Made by a program: the position numbers and the translations under genes
DNA from: an uncultured Myxococcales bacterium
Lineage (GTDB): Bacteria > Myxococcota_A > UBA9042
NCBI GenBank assembly: GCA_903896545.1
Contig: CAITYF010000031.1
Location: 1-64,000 of the forward strand
Reading direction: 5' to 3'
Length of the DNA stretch: 64,000 bases
Notes under the pieces: model-generated
What the model was told of the DNA's origin: nothing
Seen by the model: the letters and a program-made list of their open reading frames with translations, nothing else
Databases searched by the model: none
Shown: piece after piece, positions 28,040 through 36,646 of the stretch
Layout of the letters: each line of letters begins with the position of its first letter
How positions within the stretch are numbered: the first letter of the stretch is position 1

Positions 28040-28483
28040 ATGGCTCTCGTTTTCGTTCTCTCCGTGGCTTTTGGTTTTCTGCTGAGCCGCAGCGGCGCCG
28101 CCGACTTCGACGTGATTCAGCAGATGTTCCTCTTTGAGTCGCCGCACATGTACGGCCTCTTGGCGGTCGGCGTCGGCCTGACCGCGCCGGGGCTCTGGCT
28201 ATTGGGTCGTTACGGTCGCACGCTCACGGGACAGCCGATTCAGCTTTCCGCCAAGCCGCTCCACGGTGGCAGCCTTCCGGGCGGTCTGCTTTTTGGCGTC
28301 GGATGGGCGATGACCGGCATGTGCCCGGGCCCCATCCTCGTCACCCTCGGCGAAGGCAAGGCCTTCGCGCTCGCGGCGCTGGCGGGCGCCATCGCGGGCA
28401 CGTGGCTGTTCGGTGCGAACTACGTGCGGATCCAACGCGTGCTCAAGCTGCCGAATCTGACGACGGGAACGGGCGCGGGTTAA
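28040..28483 (+). CDS. YeeE/YedE-family (DUF6691-type) sulfur transporter, second half
   Basis: This is a 147-residue protein with four hydrophobic segments and the signature GVGWAMTGMCPGP (about 93-105), the partner Cys motif of split YedE transporters. AGGACTTTCC lies upstream of the ATG. Split pairs of this type often sit with sulfurtransferase or beta-lactamase-like persulfide genes; none is seen here. The gene ends 29 bp from a convergent small membrane-protein gene. Confidence 0.9.
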   Translation: MALVFVLSVAFGFLLSRSGAADFDVIQQMFLFESPHMYGLLAVGVGLTAPGLWLLGRYGRTLTGQPIQLSAKPLHGGSLPGGLLFGVGWAMTGMCPGPILVTLGEGKAFALAALAGAIAGTWLFGANYVRIQRVLKLPNLTTGTGAG

Positions 28484-28512
28484 CGGTCTGTGGCCGCGTT
28501 CGCCAGCCGCCG

Positions 28513-28710
28513 TCACCCCATGAACGACTTGTAGACGCCTACAATCATCGACAGGCAAAACCACACGACGACGACCATGTAGGTCACGTACAGCGCGCCG
28601 CGAAAGACGCGGTAGAGCGGCGGTTTGGCCTCAGCGCGGGCGATGGCGGCGTCGTCCGGCGCGTGTTCCTCGTCGAGCAGCGGGGCGTCGGTGACGTCGG
28701 TCATGTCCAC
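28513..28710 (-). CDS. small single-span membrane protein
   Basis: This is a 65-residue protein: an acidic N-terminal 27 residues, then one transmembrane helix (about 38-58, ALYVTYMVVVVWFCLSMIVG) and a short tail. The ATG begins 2 bp after the stop of the PHP lipoprotein gene, so it is probably cotranslated with it. No family recognised. It may anchor or guide the lipoprotein, by position only. Confidence 0.6.
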   Translation of the reverse strand: MDMTDVTDAPLLDEEHAPDDAAIARAEAKPPLYRVFRGALYVTYMVVVVWFCLSMIVGVYKSFMG

Positions 28711-28712
28711 AC

Positions 28713-31700
28713 CTATTTGCCGCCGTGGAAGCCGAAGGTGCCGTGCATCGCGGACTTCGTCTCGGCTTCGTAGATGCTGCAGACGCCGGGGACGTCGAGT
28801 CCGCAGGTGCCCTCAGGCGTCAGGCAGACGAAGTCGATTTGGATGCTTTTGCAGTCCTTGTCCTTGCTGCCACCGGCGGTGATCTTGCCCGTGGCGCTGT
28901 CGCACGGCGCGCCGCAGAACGCGGGGTAGGCGAGCGGCGCGTCGTAGCGGCCGTTGCCATCGGCGTCGAGGAAGATGGCGCCGGTGGTCGCCATCGGGTA
29001 AATCGGGAAGAAGTCCGGGATCCGCGCAGGCGTCGAGAAAATTGCGTTAATGACCGGAAGGTTGGCGAACGCCATCGAGGCGACACGCGGCAGCTGCAGT
29101 TCACCAAATGGCACGTCGAGGTTGACCGGCCGCATCAGCGTCCAATCGGCCGTTCCGAGGGCGTTCACGGACACCCACGAATCGCGACCTGCCGGCACAT
29201 CCACGTCAAAGGTGTCATCCGCGTCGACAATGAGCGCCGTACGCGTCGCGCTCGCCGGCAGGTTGACTTCCTTGACGACGTGACCGTTCACCCAGACTTC
29301 GTAGCGGTCGACAGCAAACCACGATGGCGTTTGGATCCGCACGTGCACGCTGACTTTCGTCTTGCCCTTGGCCGCGACAACGTCGCCCGGCAAGCCACCG
29401 TCCACGCTCACTTCCACGAACGGCCCGTAGCTGGCGATCGTCTGCCCGCCGCGCAGATTCGCGGCCATTTCCTTCGGGTTGATTTGCGCCACGGAGTCGG
29501 TCGTCGAACGGATCCACGTCCGCGGCGCTCCTGGCTCGCCCTTCAACCCGTGGCTATCCGAACCGCCGACGATGCTGCGCACCAGACCGTGCTCCAGGAA
29601 ATTCGCCCAGTCTTCCATCACGCCTTCGGTGCGCGCGCACGGGCGGTCCTGATCCTGAGGCTTCAGCACCGTGTCAAAATCCTGATCGATCTGCGCCTTC
29701 GCCGCGTCGTTGAACGTGCAGAGCTTGGACAGCGTGTCGACGGTCGTGCTGCCATCCGGCTTCGCACTCTCCGCCAGCCACGCGTCGGCTTCCGCGGGCG
29801 TGCGGATCAGGATCTCACTGGACACAAACTGCGCCACGGCGATGCGGTAGCGGTGCTGGCAAGTCAGCCAGTCCGATGTCGCTTCGTCACCCGGACACTT
29901 CGCCAATGGCGAGAGCGTCAAAGCGCGATCGCTGTGTTTGGGGTCGGTCAATTCCGGGCACGCATCGTCCAAGCCGGTGGTCACGCAGGCCTCGCACGCG
30001 GCGGGGAACTCTTTGGTATCCGGATCGGGGTGACAACTCGGTCCCGGCGCGGATTTCAGATAGCAGTCGGGGCCATCCGCCGCGGCTCGAATGCCATCAG
30101 TCGGCTTCACGCTGTGCGCATGATCGATGCGATAGATGCACCGCTCAAAGATCATCACTTCCGCCGCCGTCGGCGTGTGGATCATGTCGAAGCGCTTGCC
30201 GTTGTAGAGCTCCAGCGCGTCAAAGTCGCACCCCATCGTGCGCAGCACGGGGTTCGCGTTCTCCAGGGAACTCAACGTGCGCTGCAACGAATACGCGTTC
30301 ACGCCGCCTTGCGCTGCCCAGCCGAGGAAGCCATCGCGCGGGTGCGCAACAATGGTGGACGGCTTGTCGTCCGACGTGAAGCCCGACTTCGCCAGGATGT
30401 TGTTCACGATCCCCTGACTCTGCTGGCAATACCAGTCGACCGAACCGTGCGACGGCACCGTCTCCGCGTCGTACTTGAGCGGAAAGCCGATGTAGTGACC
30501 GATTTCAAGCGTCGACACTTCCGAACCGACCACGGCCTTCAGCCACTCTTGGATGCCAAACCCGTCGATGAACGGTTGGTAGTTGGACAGCACGTCGTGA
30601 TCCGTGGACGCCACGTATTCAAGACCTTCCGCGGCGATGGTCGCCACACGGGTCGCCAGCGGCATACCGGAATCAAAGGACGGTTCGGCGTGCAGGTGGA
30701 AGTCGGTCGCAACCCAGCCTGCCGTGTTCACTTCGCGCAGCAGCGTTGCCTGGAGCGGTTTGTCGTCGCCCTCTGCCAGCGTGATTGTCTTGTTCAGGAT
30801 CGCATACTCCGGACCGTGCGAAACGACGACCTGATACGAGCCCGCCTGCAGCGGAATGTCGAACTTGCCGTCCATCGCGAAACCGAGGAACTGCACGCCG
30901 TCACCGAGGCGACCTTGGCCAAAATACGGACGCCGACCGCCATCGCGCCACAGCGGCTTACCGTCCGCGCCCAGCTGTACAACCGTCGCCTTGGCGGGCA
31001 ACGCGGCGCCTGTGCCGTCCGTCGCCGCGACGTGGACCACCGCCGGCGTCGGCAACGACGGCGCAATGACGTTCGTTTCACCGACTTTGACTTCCACTTG
31101 CACGGGATCGCCGACGACGACTTTCTTCTCGTCCATGGCGATGAACACGTAGTGCCCCGCGGGCAAGGTCGCGGAAAACGTGCCGTCCTCAACCGGGTCC
31201 AAGCCAACGTCCGCGTCGATCGCGTTCAGGACGCCGGGCGAACCATCGAGCAGGCGATTGGCGGTAATGACGTCGTCCGCCGTCTTCCAGCTCTTCTTCG
31301 GATCGGGATCACGCAGGACAAAGACCGTCGCGTTCGTTGCATTCGCGTTCGCTTCGCGCCAACGGACAAAGCCCTTGACCGTGCCGGTCGGCGTGCCGCG
31401 CCCGGAGAAGACGATGTCAGAAACGCTGCCGATGTCACCCGCGCCCACGGCGAGGTAGCGCTCAAACTCGTACACGCGGCTGTTCTGACAGGCTGTTGCG
31501 GCGGTGTTCAGCGCTTCGCAGTCCGCAGGCGCGCCCGCGGCGGTGCAGTCACGCGTGAAGTCGCACTGTAGGCTGGCCGTGACAAACGCGGTTGCCGCCG
31601 ACGTGAAGACCGGCACGAGCACGACAGGATCCTTGTCTGTGCCTTTGATCTTCTTGGAGAAATACGCGTAGCTGACGTCTCCGCCGGCTGCCGAGACAAA

Positions 31701-32741
31701 ATCAAAGCTGAGCGGATGCGCAAACAGGTCGATGTTGGCAAAAAGCCCGTCCCAAATCGGCTTTTCTTCGTCAAAGCCGTGTCCCGGCACGAAGATGTCG
31801 TTCTGGTTGCCGAAGAAGACAAAGTCGCCCGCGCCCACGCCTGCTCGCTTGACCTGCGGGGCCGCGCCCACCGCCGAGTCGCCCAAGATGATGCCAAAGA
31901 CCGACTCGGAACCGTTGGAGTACTCCATCGGCAACGAGTCCGAGCAGTCGCACGTTTCACAGCCGTAGGCGTCAAACTGGTGGGCGATCTGGCCGTTGGC
32001 GTCGCACTTCTTGGCGCCGCAGCCCAAGTCTGCGAACGACTTGCACACGCAGATCGACTTGCCGTCGCTGCCCGGTGCGCACTTCATGTTCGGCGATTCA
32101 CACGCGGAGTCGTCTTTGCACGTACGGCCAGCGACGTCGTTGTGCTCCGTTGCCGCTTCCGCGTCCATGATGACCCAAGTCTTCATGCGGACAAAGGATT
32201 CACCCGGCTGAACGGTGTAGTCGGTGCGAAAATGCACGGCGGTTTTCGGGTCGGAATACAGCGCCGCCAGCGCGGTTTTGTCGCGGCGTAGAATGCCCAG
32301 GCCGTCAAACAGGAACATGCCGACGCCTTCCACGCGCACGGTGGCTTCCTTGCCGTTGCTGCCATCGCTCAAAACGGTGACCTGCGTGCCGATCGGCGCA
32401 GGGACGAGCAAGTTGGCGAACGGGAAGATTTCCGCGAAGCGGTCGCGACCTTGACCGGATGGAAAGCGCGAGTCGCTGCGGCGAATGTCCGCGTCCACGA
32501 GGCTGCCGCCATAGATGCCGGGACCCCAGGAGCGTTCCACGCCCAAGATTGCCACGCGGATCTTGTCGTTTTCCAAAACAAAATCGCCGGTGTCTGCGTA
32601 CGCCACGGGACCGCCGACGAGCTCGTTGCGGTTGGCGGCTTGATGCGCGCGCAAAAGCGACGTGTCGGTGTTATCGCAAGCCGAAAGGATCGGCAGGCAC
32701 GCCGAGAAAACAGTCCAAAAGCAAAGTAGCGAACGGGACAT
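28713..32741 (-). CDS. large PHP-domain lipoprotein (CehA/McbA-like metallohydrolase)
   Basis: This is a 1342-residue protein with a lipoprotein signal (PILSACDN, Cys about residue 22, Asp at +2). The N-terminal third is unassigned apart from a Cys-rich patch (about 208-275). Beta-sandwich, carboxypeptidase-regulatory-like segments follow (about 465-660). A PHP metal site starts at FHLHAEPSFDSG (about 680), continues with STDHD and GSEVST, and ends with GGSDSHG (about 1058). PHP domains hydrolyse phosphoesters or, in CehA/McbA, carbamate-type esters, using two or three metals. Location is outside the cytoplasm; Asp at +2 would in E. coli favour the inner membrane, but the rule may differ here. 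Confidence 0.8.
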   Translation of the reverse strand: MSRSLLCFWTVFSACLPILSACDNTDTSLLRAHQAANRNELVGGPVAYADTGDFVLENDKIRVAILGVERSWGPGIYGGSLVDADIRRSDSRFPSGQGRDRFAEIFPFANLLVPAPIGTQVTVLSDGSNGKEATVRVEGVGMFLFDGLGILRRDKTALAALYSDPKTAVHFRTDYTVQPGESFVRMKTWVIMDAEAATEHNDVAGRTCKDDSACESPNMKCAPGSDGKSICVCKSFADLGCGAKKCDANGQIAHQFDAYGCETCDCSDSLPMEYSNGSESVFGIILGDSAVGAAPQVKRAGVGAGDFVFFGNQNDIFVPGHGFDEEKPIWDGLFANIDLFAHPLSFDFVSAAGGDVSYAYFSKKIKGTDKDPVVLVPVFTSAATAFVTASLQCDFTRDCTAAGAPADCEALNTAATACQNSRVYEFERYLAVGAGDIGSVSDIVFSGRGTPTGTVKGFVRWREANANATNATVFVLRDPDPKKSWKTADDVITANRLLDGSPGVLNAIDADVGLDPVEDGTFSATLPAGHYVFIAMDEKKVVVGDPVQVEVKVGETNVIAPSLPTPAVVHVAATDGTGAALPAKATVVQLGADGKPLWRDGGRRPYFGQGRLGDGVQFLGFAMDGKFDIPLQAGSYQVVVSHGPEYAILNKTITLAEGDDKPLQATLLREVNTAGWVATDFHLHAEPSFDSGMPLATRVATIAAEGLEYVASTDHDVLSNYQPFIDGFGIQEWLKAVVGSEVSTLEIGHYIGFPLKYDAETVPSHGSVDWYCQQSQGIVNNILAKSGFTSDDKPSTIVAHPRDGFLGWAAQGGVNAYSLQRTLSSLENANPVLRTMGCDFDALELYNGKRFDMIHTPTAAEVMIFERCIYRIDHAHSVKPTDGIRAAADGPDCYLKSAPGPSCHPDPDTKEFPAACEACVTTGLDDACPELTDPKHSDRALTLSPLAKCPGDEATSDWLTCQHRYRIAVAQFVSSEILIRTPAEADAWLAESAKPDGSTTVDTLSKLCTFNDAAKAQIDQDFDTVLKPQDQDRPCARTEGVMEDWANFLEHGLVRSIVGGSDSHGLKGEPGAPRTWIRSTTDSVAQINPKEMAANLRGGQTIASYGPFVEVSVDGGLPGDVVAAKGKTKVSVHVRIQTPSWFAVDRYEVWVNGHVVKEVNLPASATRTALIVDADDTFDVDVPAGRDSWVSVNALGTADWTLMRPVNLDVPFGELQLPRVASMAFANLPVINAIFSTPARIPDFFPIYPMATTGAIFLDADGNGRYDAPLAYPAFCGAPCDSATGKITAGGSKDKDCKSIQIDFVCLTPEGTCGLDVPGVCSIYEAETKSAMHGTFGFHGGK

Positions 32742-32756
32742 TGCGGCCTCCCTCGG

Positions 32757-34175
32757 CTACAGCTTGATCTGGAACTGCGCGAACAGAACGTCGTCTTTCA
32801 ACGCCGGCGTCGTGGACTGCTGGCGGTGATCGAACTGCAGCTGCACCCGCGCGCGATTGCCGGGAAGCTGGGCGCCGAGCGAGCCGGAAATCACCGTCTC
32901 GTCGTGGTTGTCCTTGATGTCCGTGTTCGGGTCGATCAGTTCGACGCGCGCCGCAGCGTTGAAGCGCATGAACGTGTAGCCCAGCTCACCGATGAACGCC
33001 GAACGCTTCACAGTCGCCGGAATCGTCGACGCAACGGTCGGCAGCACCTTGGGCGACGCGGAATCCATGAGGTATTCCACCAGCACGTGCGCGCCGTGCG
33101 ATTTCAAGTGGATGTCCGCGCTGCCCGCCCACGAGGTCGTGCCGCCCGCGTCGTTGTAATAGCCGCCCGCGCCGATCTCGAAGCGGAACTTTTCCTTGTT
33201 GTTGCGGCCCGCGGCCTGCTCGCCGAGCGAACCCAGCGGCTCCGCCTGCACGCGGCCAACGACGCTGTAGCCGCGCGTGCGGTTGCCGTTCGCGCCAAGG
33301 TAAAGGAATGAGTTGGACTCGATGCCGCCGAAGTACGTGCCGCGCTCAAACGAGTTGTACGCGCCCGCCCACCACTGGATGCCGCCGAGTTCGTAGTTGC
33401 CGTGCAACGAGGCGCCAACCTGATAAAACGGCGCCATCGCGTCGACCGACTTGGGCCGCTGCGCCAACGCCTGATCGCCAGAACCGAGCATGCCAAAGCG
33501 CGAGAACGGCACGAGCTGCGCGCCAACCTTGAGCTCTTCATGCTTGAGGAAATGCAGCGAGACATTTGCCTGATGCACCGCCGAGCCACCCTTGGCGATG
33601 TCCGCCAGATCCGTCGACAGTGCCCACGTGATGCGCTCGGAGATGTGACCACCGACGCCGATGCGCGCGCGGCGCAGAATGAAGTTGCCGGGGCTCTCGA
33701 CCACATCGCCATTGGCGAGTTGGGCGTCGCTGCCCGCAAAGAGACCAATCTGCGTCTGAATCAACGCGTGCGGGCGCAGCACTTCCGCCCATGCAAACGG
33801 ACCGCGGCGGCCCTTCTTGCCGTTACGCTCCTGGTCGCAGTCCTTGCCGTCGCACGGCTTCGCGTCGCCTTTCTTGCCGTCGCAATCCGGGCAATCGCCT
33901 TTTTTGCCATTGCAGTCCGCGCAATCGCCCTGCTTGCCTTGGTCTTTGCCTCCGTCACAATCGTCGCAGTCCTCGTCGTCGTCACAACAGCCTTCGTGGT
34001 CGTCGCAGTCTGGGCAATCGCCCTTCTTGCCGTCACACGGCGCGGCTTCTGCGCCTCCCGGTGCGGTGGCCTTGACTGCCTCGGCTGGGGCGGCTCCCGG
34101 AGCTGCCGGTTCGTCGGCAAAAGCGGGTAGAGCGAAGAGAGCGGCGGTGAGAATCGAGGTCAGGACTTGCTTCAT
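32757..34175 (-). CDS. outer-membrane porin (OprP/O-like) with Cys/Asp-rich N-terminal repeats
   Basis: ATG 34175 follows CCGGAGG and gives a signal peptide (SILTAALFALPAFADE); 472 residues in all. Residues ~45-120 carry repeated GDCPDCDGKKGD-type units plus a CCDDDEDCDDC patch, an unusual segment for a porin and a likely metal-binding or disulfide-rich region facing the periplasm. Residues ~130-472 are beta-strands with FILRRARIGVGG and ending AQFQIKL, matching phosphate-selective-porin-like barrels. Cargo unknown. It is divergent from endonuclease III. Confidence 0.75.
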   Translation of the reverse strand: MKQVLTSILTAALFALPAFADEPAAPGAAPAEAVKATAPGGAEAAPCDGKKGDCPDCDDHEGCCDDDEDCDDCDGGKDQGKQGDCADCNGKKGDCPDCDGKKGDAKPCDGKDCDQERNGKKGRRGPFAWAEVLRPHALIQTQIGLFAGSDAQLANGDVVESPGNFILRRARIGVGGHISERITWALSTDLADIAKGGSAVHQANVSLHFLKHEELKVGAQLVPFSRFGMLGSGDQALAQRPKSVDAMAPFYQVGASLHGNYELGGIQWWAGAYNSFERGTYFGGIESNSFLYLGANGNRTRGYSVVGRVQAEPLGSLGEQAAGRNNKEKFRFEIGAGGYYNDAGGTTSWAGSADIHLKSHGAHVLVEYLMDSASPKVLPTVASTIPATVKRSAFIGELGYTFMRFNAAARVELIDPNTDIKDNHDETVISGSLGAQLPGNRARVQLQFDHRQQSTTPALKDDVLFAQFQIKL

Positions 34176-34270
34176 AGACGGTAGCCTCCGGTTAGCCGGC
34201 CGCGAGTGTAGCACGTTGGCGGCGGGGCGAAAGTCGGGCAGGATGCCGCAGCACGCCGCAGGACGATTCG

Positions 34271-34909
34271 ATGACACAAACGCAACACACGCCCGAACTG
34301 GCCAAAAAGTGTCAGAAGATCCAGCGCATTTTGGACGCAACCATCGGCAGTCCAGACGTGCCTTTGGACCACAGCGATCCGTACACGTTGCTTGTCGCCG
34401 TGCTCCTCAGCGCGCAGTGCACCGACGTGCGGGTGAACCAAGTGACGCCGCAGCTTTTTGCGTTGGCGCAGACGCCGCACGCCATGGCGCTGCAGAGCGT
34501 GGAAGTTGTGCGCGCGATCATTCGACCTTGCGGGCTGTCTCCGCAGAAGGCAGCGGCGATCGTCGGGCTCTCGCAGATTCTGTGCGCGGAGCATGACGGC
34601 CACGTGCCCAACGACATCGAAGCGTTGGAGCGCCTGCCAGGCGTGGGCCACAAGACCGCGCAGGTCGTTCTGGCACAGTCGTTCGGTGTGCCGACTTTCC
34701 CCGTCGACACGCACATTCACCGGCTCGCGACGCGCTGGCGCCTCACTTCTGGATCGTCCGTCACCCAGACCGAGCGCGACTTGAAAGCGCTCTTTCCCCG
34801 CGAGCACTGGAACAAGTTACACTTGCAGATCATCTGGTTTGGCCGGAAGTTCTGCCCCGCCCGCGGACACGATCCGTCAGGCTGCCCGATCTGTTCGTGG
34901 GCGGCCTAA
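34271..34909 (+). CDS. nth: endonuclease III (DNA glycosylase/AP lyase)
   Basis: This is a 212-residue protein with the HhH-GPD fold: LLSAQCTD, the helix-hairpin-helix LPGVGHKTA with catalytic K128, and D146 in VDTHIHRLA. It excises oxidised pyrimidines and cleaves the strand in base-excision repair. The C-terminal cluster loop is atypical: only C195, C205 and C208 are present (C-x9-C-x2-C) where E. coli Nth has C-x6-C-x2-C-x5-C, so the [4Fe-4S] cluster may be absent or altered. All other catalytic features are normal. Confidence 0.92.
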   Translation: MTQTQHTPELAKKCQKIQRILDATIGSPDVPLDHSDPYTLLVAVLLSAQCTDVRVNQVTPQLFALAQTPHAMALQSVEVVRAIIRPCGLSPQKAAAIVGLSQILCAEHDGHVPNDIEALERLPGVGHKTAQVVLAQSFGVPTFPVDTHIHRLATRWRLTSGSSVTQTERDLKALFPREHWNKLHLQIIWFGRKFCPARGHDPSGCPICSWAA

Positions 34910-34978
34910 GACTGGCGTGATGATCGAGGCAGCAGCCGCACCATGACCTGGCTGCGAAAACGATTTCTCGCCGGGCGA

Positions 34979-35287
34979 TCACTCGTCGCCATCGTCATCG
35001 CCGCCCAGATCGCTCGTTGACGCAGACGGTTCAGGCTCCGCGGCCGCTGCCGTCGTGGTCGGCGTCTCTTCTTCTGCCTTGGGCTTGGCTTCGTCCGTTT
35101 CTGCGGCGGCCGTTGGCGCAGTAGCCACGGAGGAGCCTGCAGGCACCGCGCTCCAGGCGACCGGCGTTCCCCATGGATCGACGTAAACGCCCTCTTCTTC
35201 CTGCGGCACCACCTGCTGTTGCGTCGCGGCACATGCCGAAGTCGCCAACAACGCCACCATGCCCACCCGTTTCAGCCACTGCACCAT
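34979..35287 (-). CDS. small lipoprotein, unknown
   Basis: This is a 102-residue protein. ATG 35287 follows GAGGTGG and opens a lipoprotein signal (LLATSAC, Cys about 19). A short EEEGVYVDPWGTPVAW segment follows, then a low-complexity Ala/Thr/Glu/Pro tail ending in acidic GDDDGDE. No domain recognised; probably a tethered envelope peptide. It ends 70 bp from the convergent nth stop. Confidence 0.6.
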   Translation of the reverse strand: MVQWLKRVGMVALLATSACAATQQQVVPQEEEGVYVDPWGTPVAWSAVPAGSSVATAPTAAAETDEAKPKAEEETPTTTAAAAEPEPSASTSDLGGDDDGDE

Positions 35288-35383
35288 CGTCCACCTCACG
35301 TTCGTCAGTCTCGCCATGTCGGGCTGCCTGTCAACCCGAACACCAGTTGCGTCCAATCCATTGCGCTGCCACTCTGCGCCGCC

Positions 35384-36646
35384 ATGACGCGGCACGTGCC
35401 TCACAGTCTGTTCGTCTCCCAGCGGTTTTTGCCGCGGCTCGTTCTGCTCGCCGGGCTGCTTTTGTTTCAGACGCACGGCTTGGCCCATCCGATTGATGAA
35501 GTGCGGTCGAATGCGATTTTGGAGCTGAGCACCGAGGATCGTCAGCATTTTCAGTGGACTGTGCTGCTCGGACGCGAGCACTTGAACGAGTACGCGAACC
35601 TCCTCCGCAACATGGGGCAGCCGCCGAGCGGTGATCGCGTCGCGCTGGCCAGAACCGTCGAACACGCGTTTGCGATGGACGGTTGCACGATACAGCCGCT
35701 GCCCGCACCGGCCGCTGGACAACCGGATCCGCGCTTCTCCGAGCGGGAGAACGGCGCGTGGATCGCCCTGCATTTCGCCGTGACCTGCCAGCAACCAATC
35801 ACCGAGTTGACCGTGCGGCGCTTGGGCTATTCCGCCGCCAAGACGCGAACGACGCTCTACGTGGCCGTTTCCGTTCCGGGGCAGGAGCCTGTGCGCGCGC
35901 TGATTCCGCCGTCTGCGGAAGCGATGAGCGTGCCCTTGAATGGTGAACCGGCGCGGATGCTGGGCGCACCCGTTCAGCGCAAATCGGCGGCAAGGGACAC
36001 AGCGCCGGGCGTGCTGCCGAGCGAGACGATGTCGGCCGCGCAGCTGGCGCAGGCCCGCGCTGAGCCCACATTTCATCCGCCGCCCGCGGCGATGCTCGTC
36101 GCGTGGGCACGGGAAGGTGCGCTGCACTTGGCGACCGGTCCTGATCACCTCCTCTTTCTGCTCACCCTCGTCGTCGCGTCGCCGGGACTGTTGACGTTGC
36201 TCGCAGCTGTCACCGCTTTCTCTCTTGGCCATTTGACCAGCATGACGCTCGCCCTGCTTTTGCATTGGCCCGCGCCGCCTTGGGTCGACGTTGCGATCGG
36301 CCTGACGATCATGACCGCCGCGTTTCGCGCCCGGCAGCTGCGGACCTCGCGCCTCGCCGGTTTATCGCTCCTGACAGCGGCCTTCGGCCTCATTCACGGC
36401 CTTGGTTTTGGCAACGGTCTGCAACACCTGGTGGCCGGCTACGATCAACTTCTGTGGCCTCTGGTGAGTTTTGGCCTCGGACTGGACGCCGCGCAGGTCA
36501 CTTGGGTGCTACTCTGCACGGCGCTCTGGCGCGGGTTCTTGCGACTCACGCCCGATCGCGAACGCACACAGCGCTGGAGCGCCCACGTCCTCATGCTCGC
36601 CGGCCTCGTTTTTGCCGTGTGGGCCAGTGTCGGAGAAGTCCCATGA
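35384..36646 (+). CDS. HupE/UreJ_2-family membrane protein
   Basis: ATG 35384 gives 420 residues; earlier codons only extend into the divergent promoter region. A signal-like helix (PRLVLLAGLLLFQTHGLAHP) is followed by a ~200-residue extracytoplasmic part, then about seven membrane spans. Family marks are GPDHLLFLLTL (about 254), FSLGHLTSMTLAL and FGLIHGLGFGNG. The His-rich spans resemble nickel/cobalt permeases of the HupE type, but this long form is usually called only HupE/UreJ. Its stop overlaps the start of the RNA methyltransferase by 4 bp (ATGA). Confidence 0.85.
   Translation: MTRHVPHSLFVSQRFLPRLVLLAGLLLFQTHGLAHPIDEVRSNAILELSTEDRQHFQWTVLLGREHLNEYANLLRNMGQPPSGDRVALARTVEHAFAMDGCTIQPLPAPAAGQPDPRFSERENGAWIALHFAVTCQQPITELTVRRLGYSAAKTRTTLYVAVSVPGQEPVRALIPPSAEAMSVPLNGEPARMLGAPVQRKSAARDTAPGVLPSETMSAAQLAQARAEPTFHPPPAAMLVAWAREGALHLATGPDHLLFLLTLVVASPGLLTLLAAVTAFSLGHLTSMTLALLLHWPAPPWVDVAIGLTIMTAAFRARQLRTSRLAGLSLLTAAFGLIHGLGFGNGLQHLVAGYDQLLWPLVSFGLGLDAAQVTWVLLCTALWRGFLRLTPDRERTQRWSAHVLMLAGLVFAVWASVGEVP

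Noticed and set aside
28725-31571. 948-codon plus-strand frame opposite the PHP gene
   Set aside because: Shadow of a well-supported minus-strand gene; composition is unlike any protein family.
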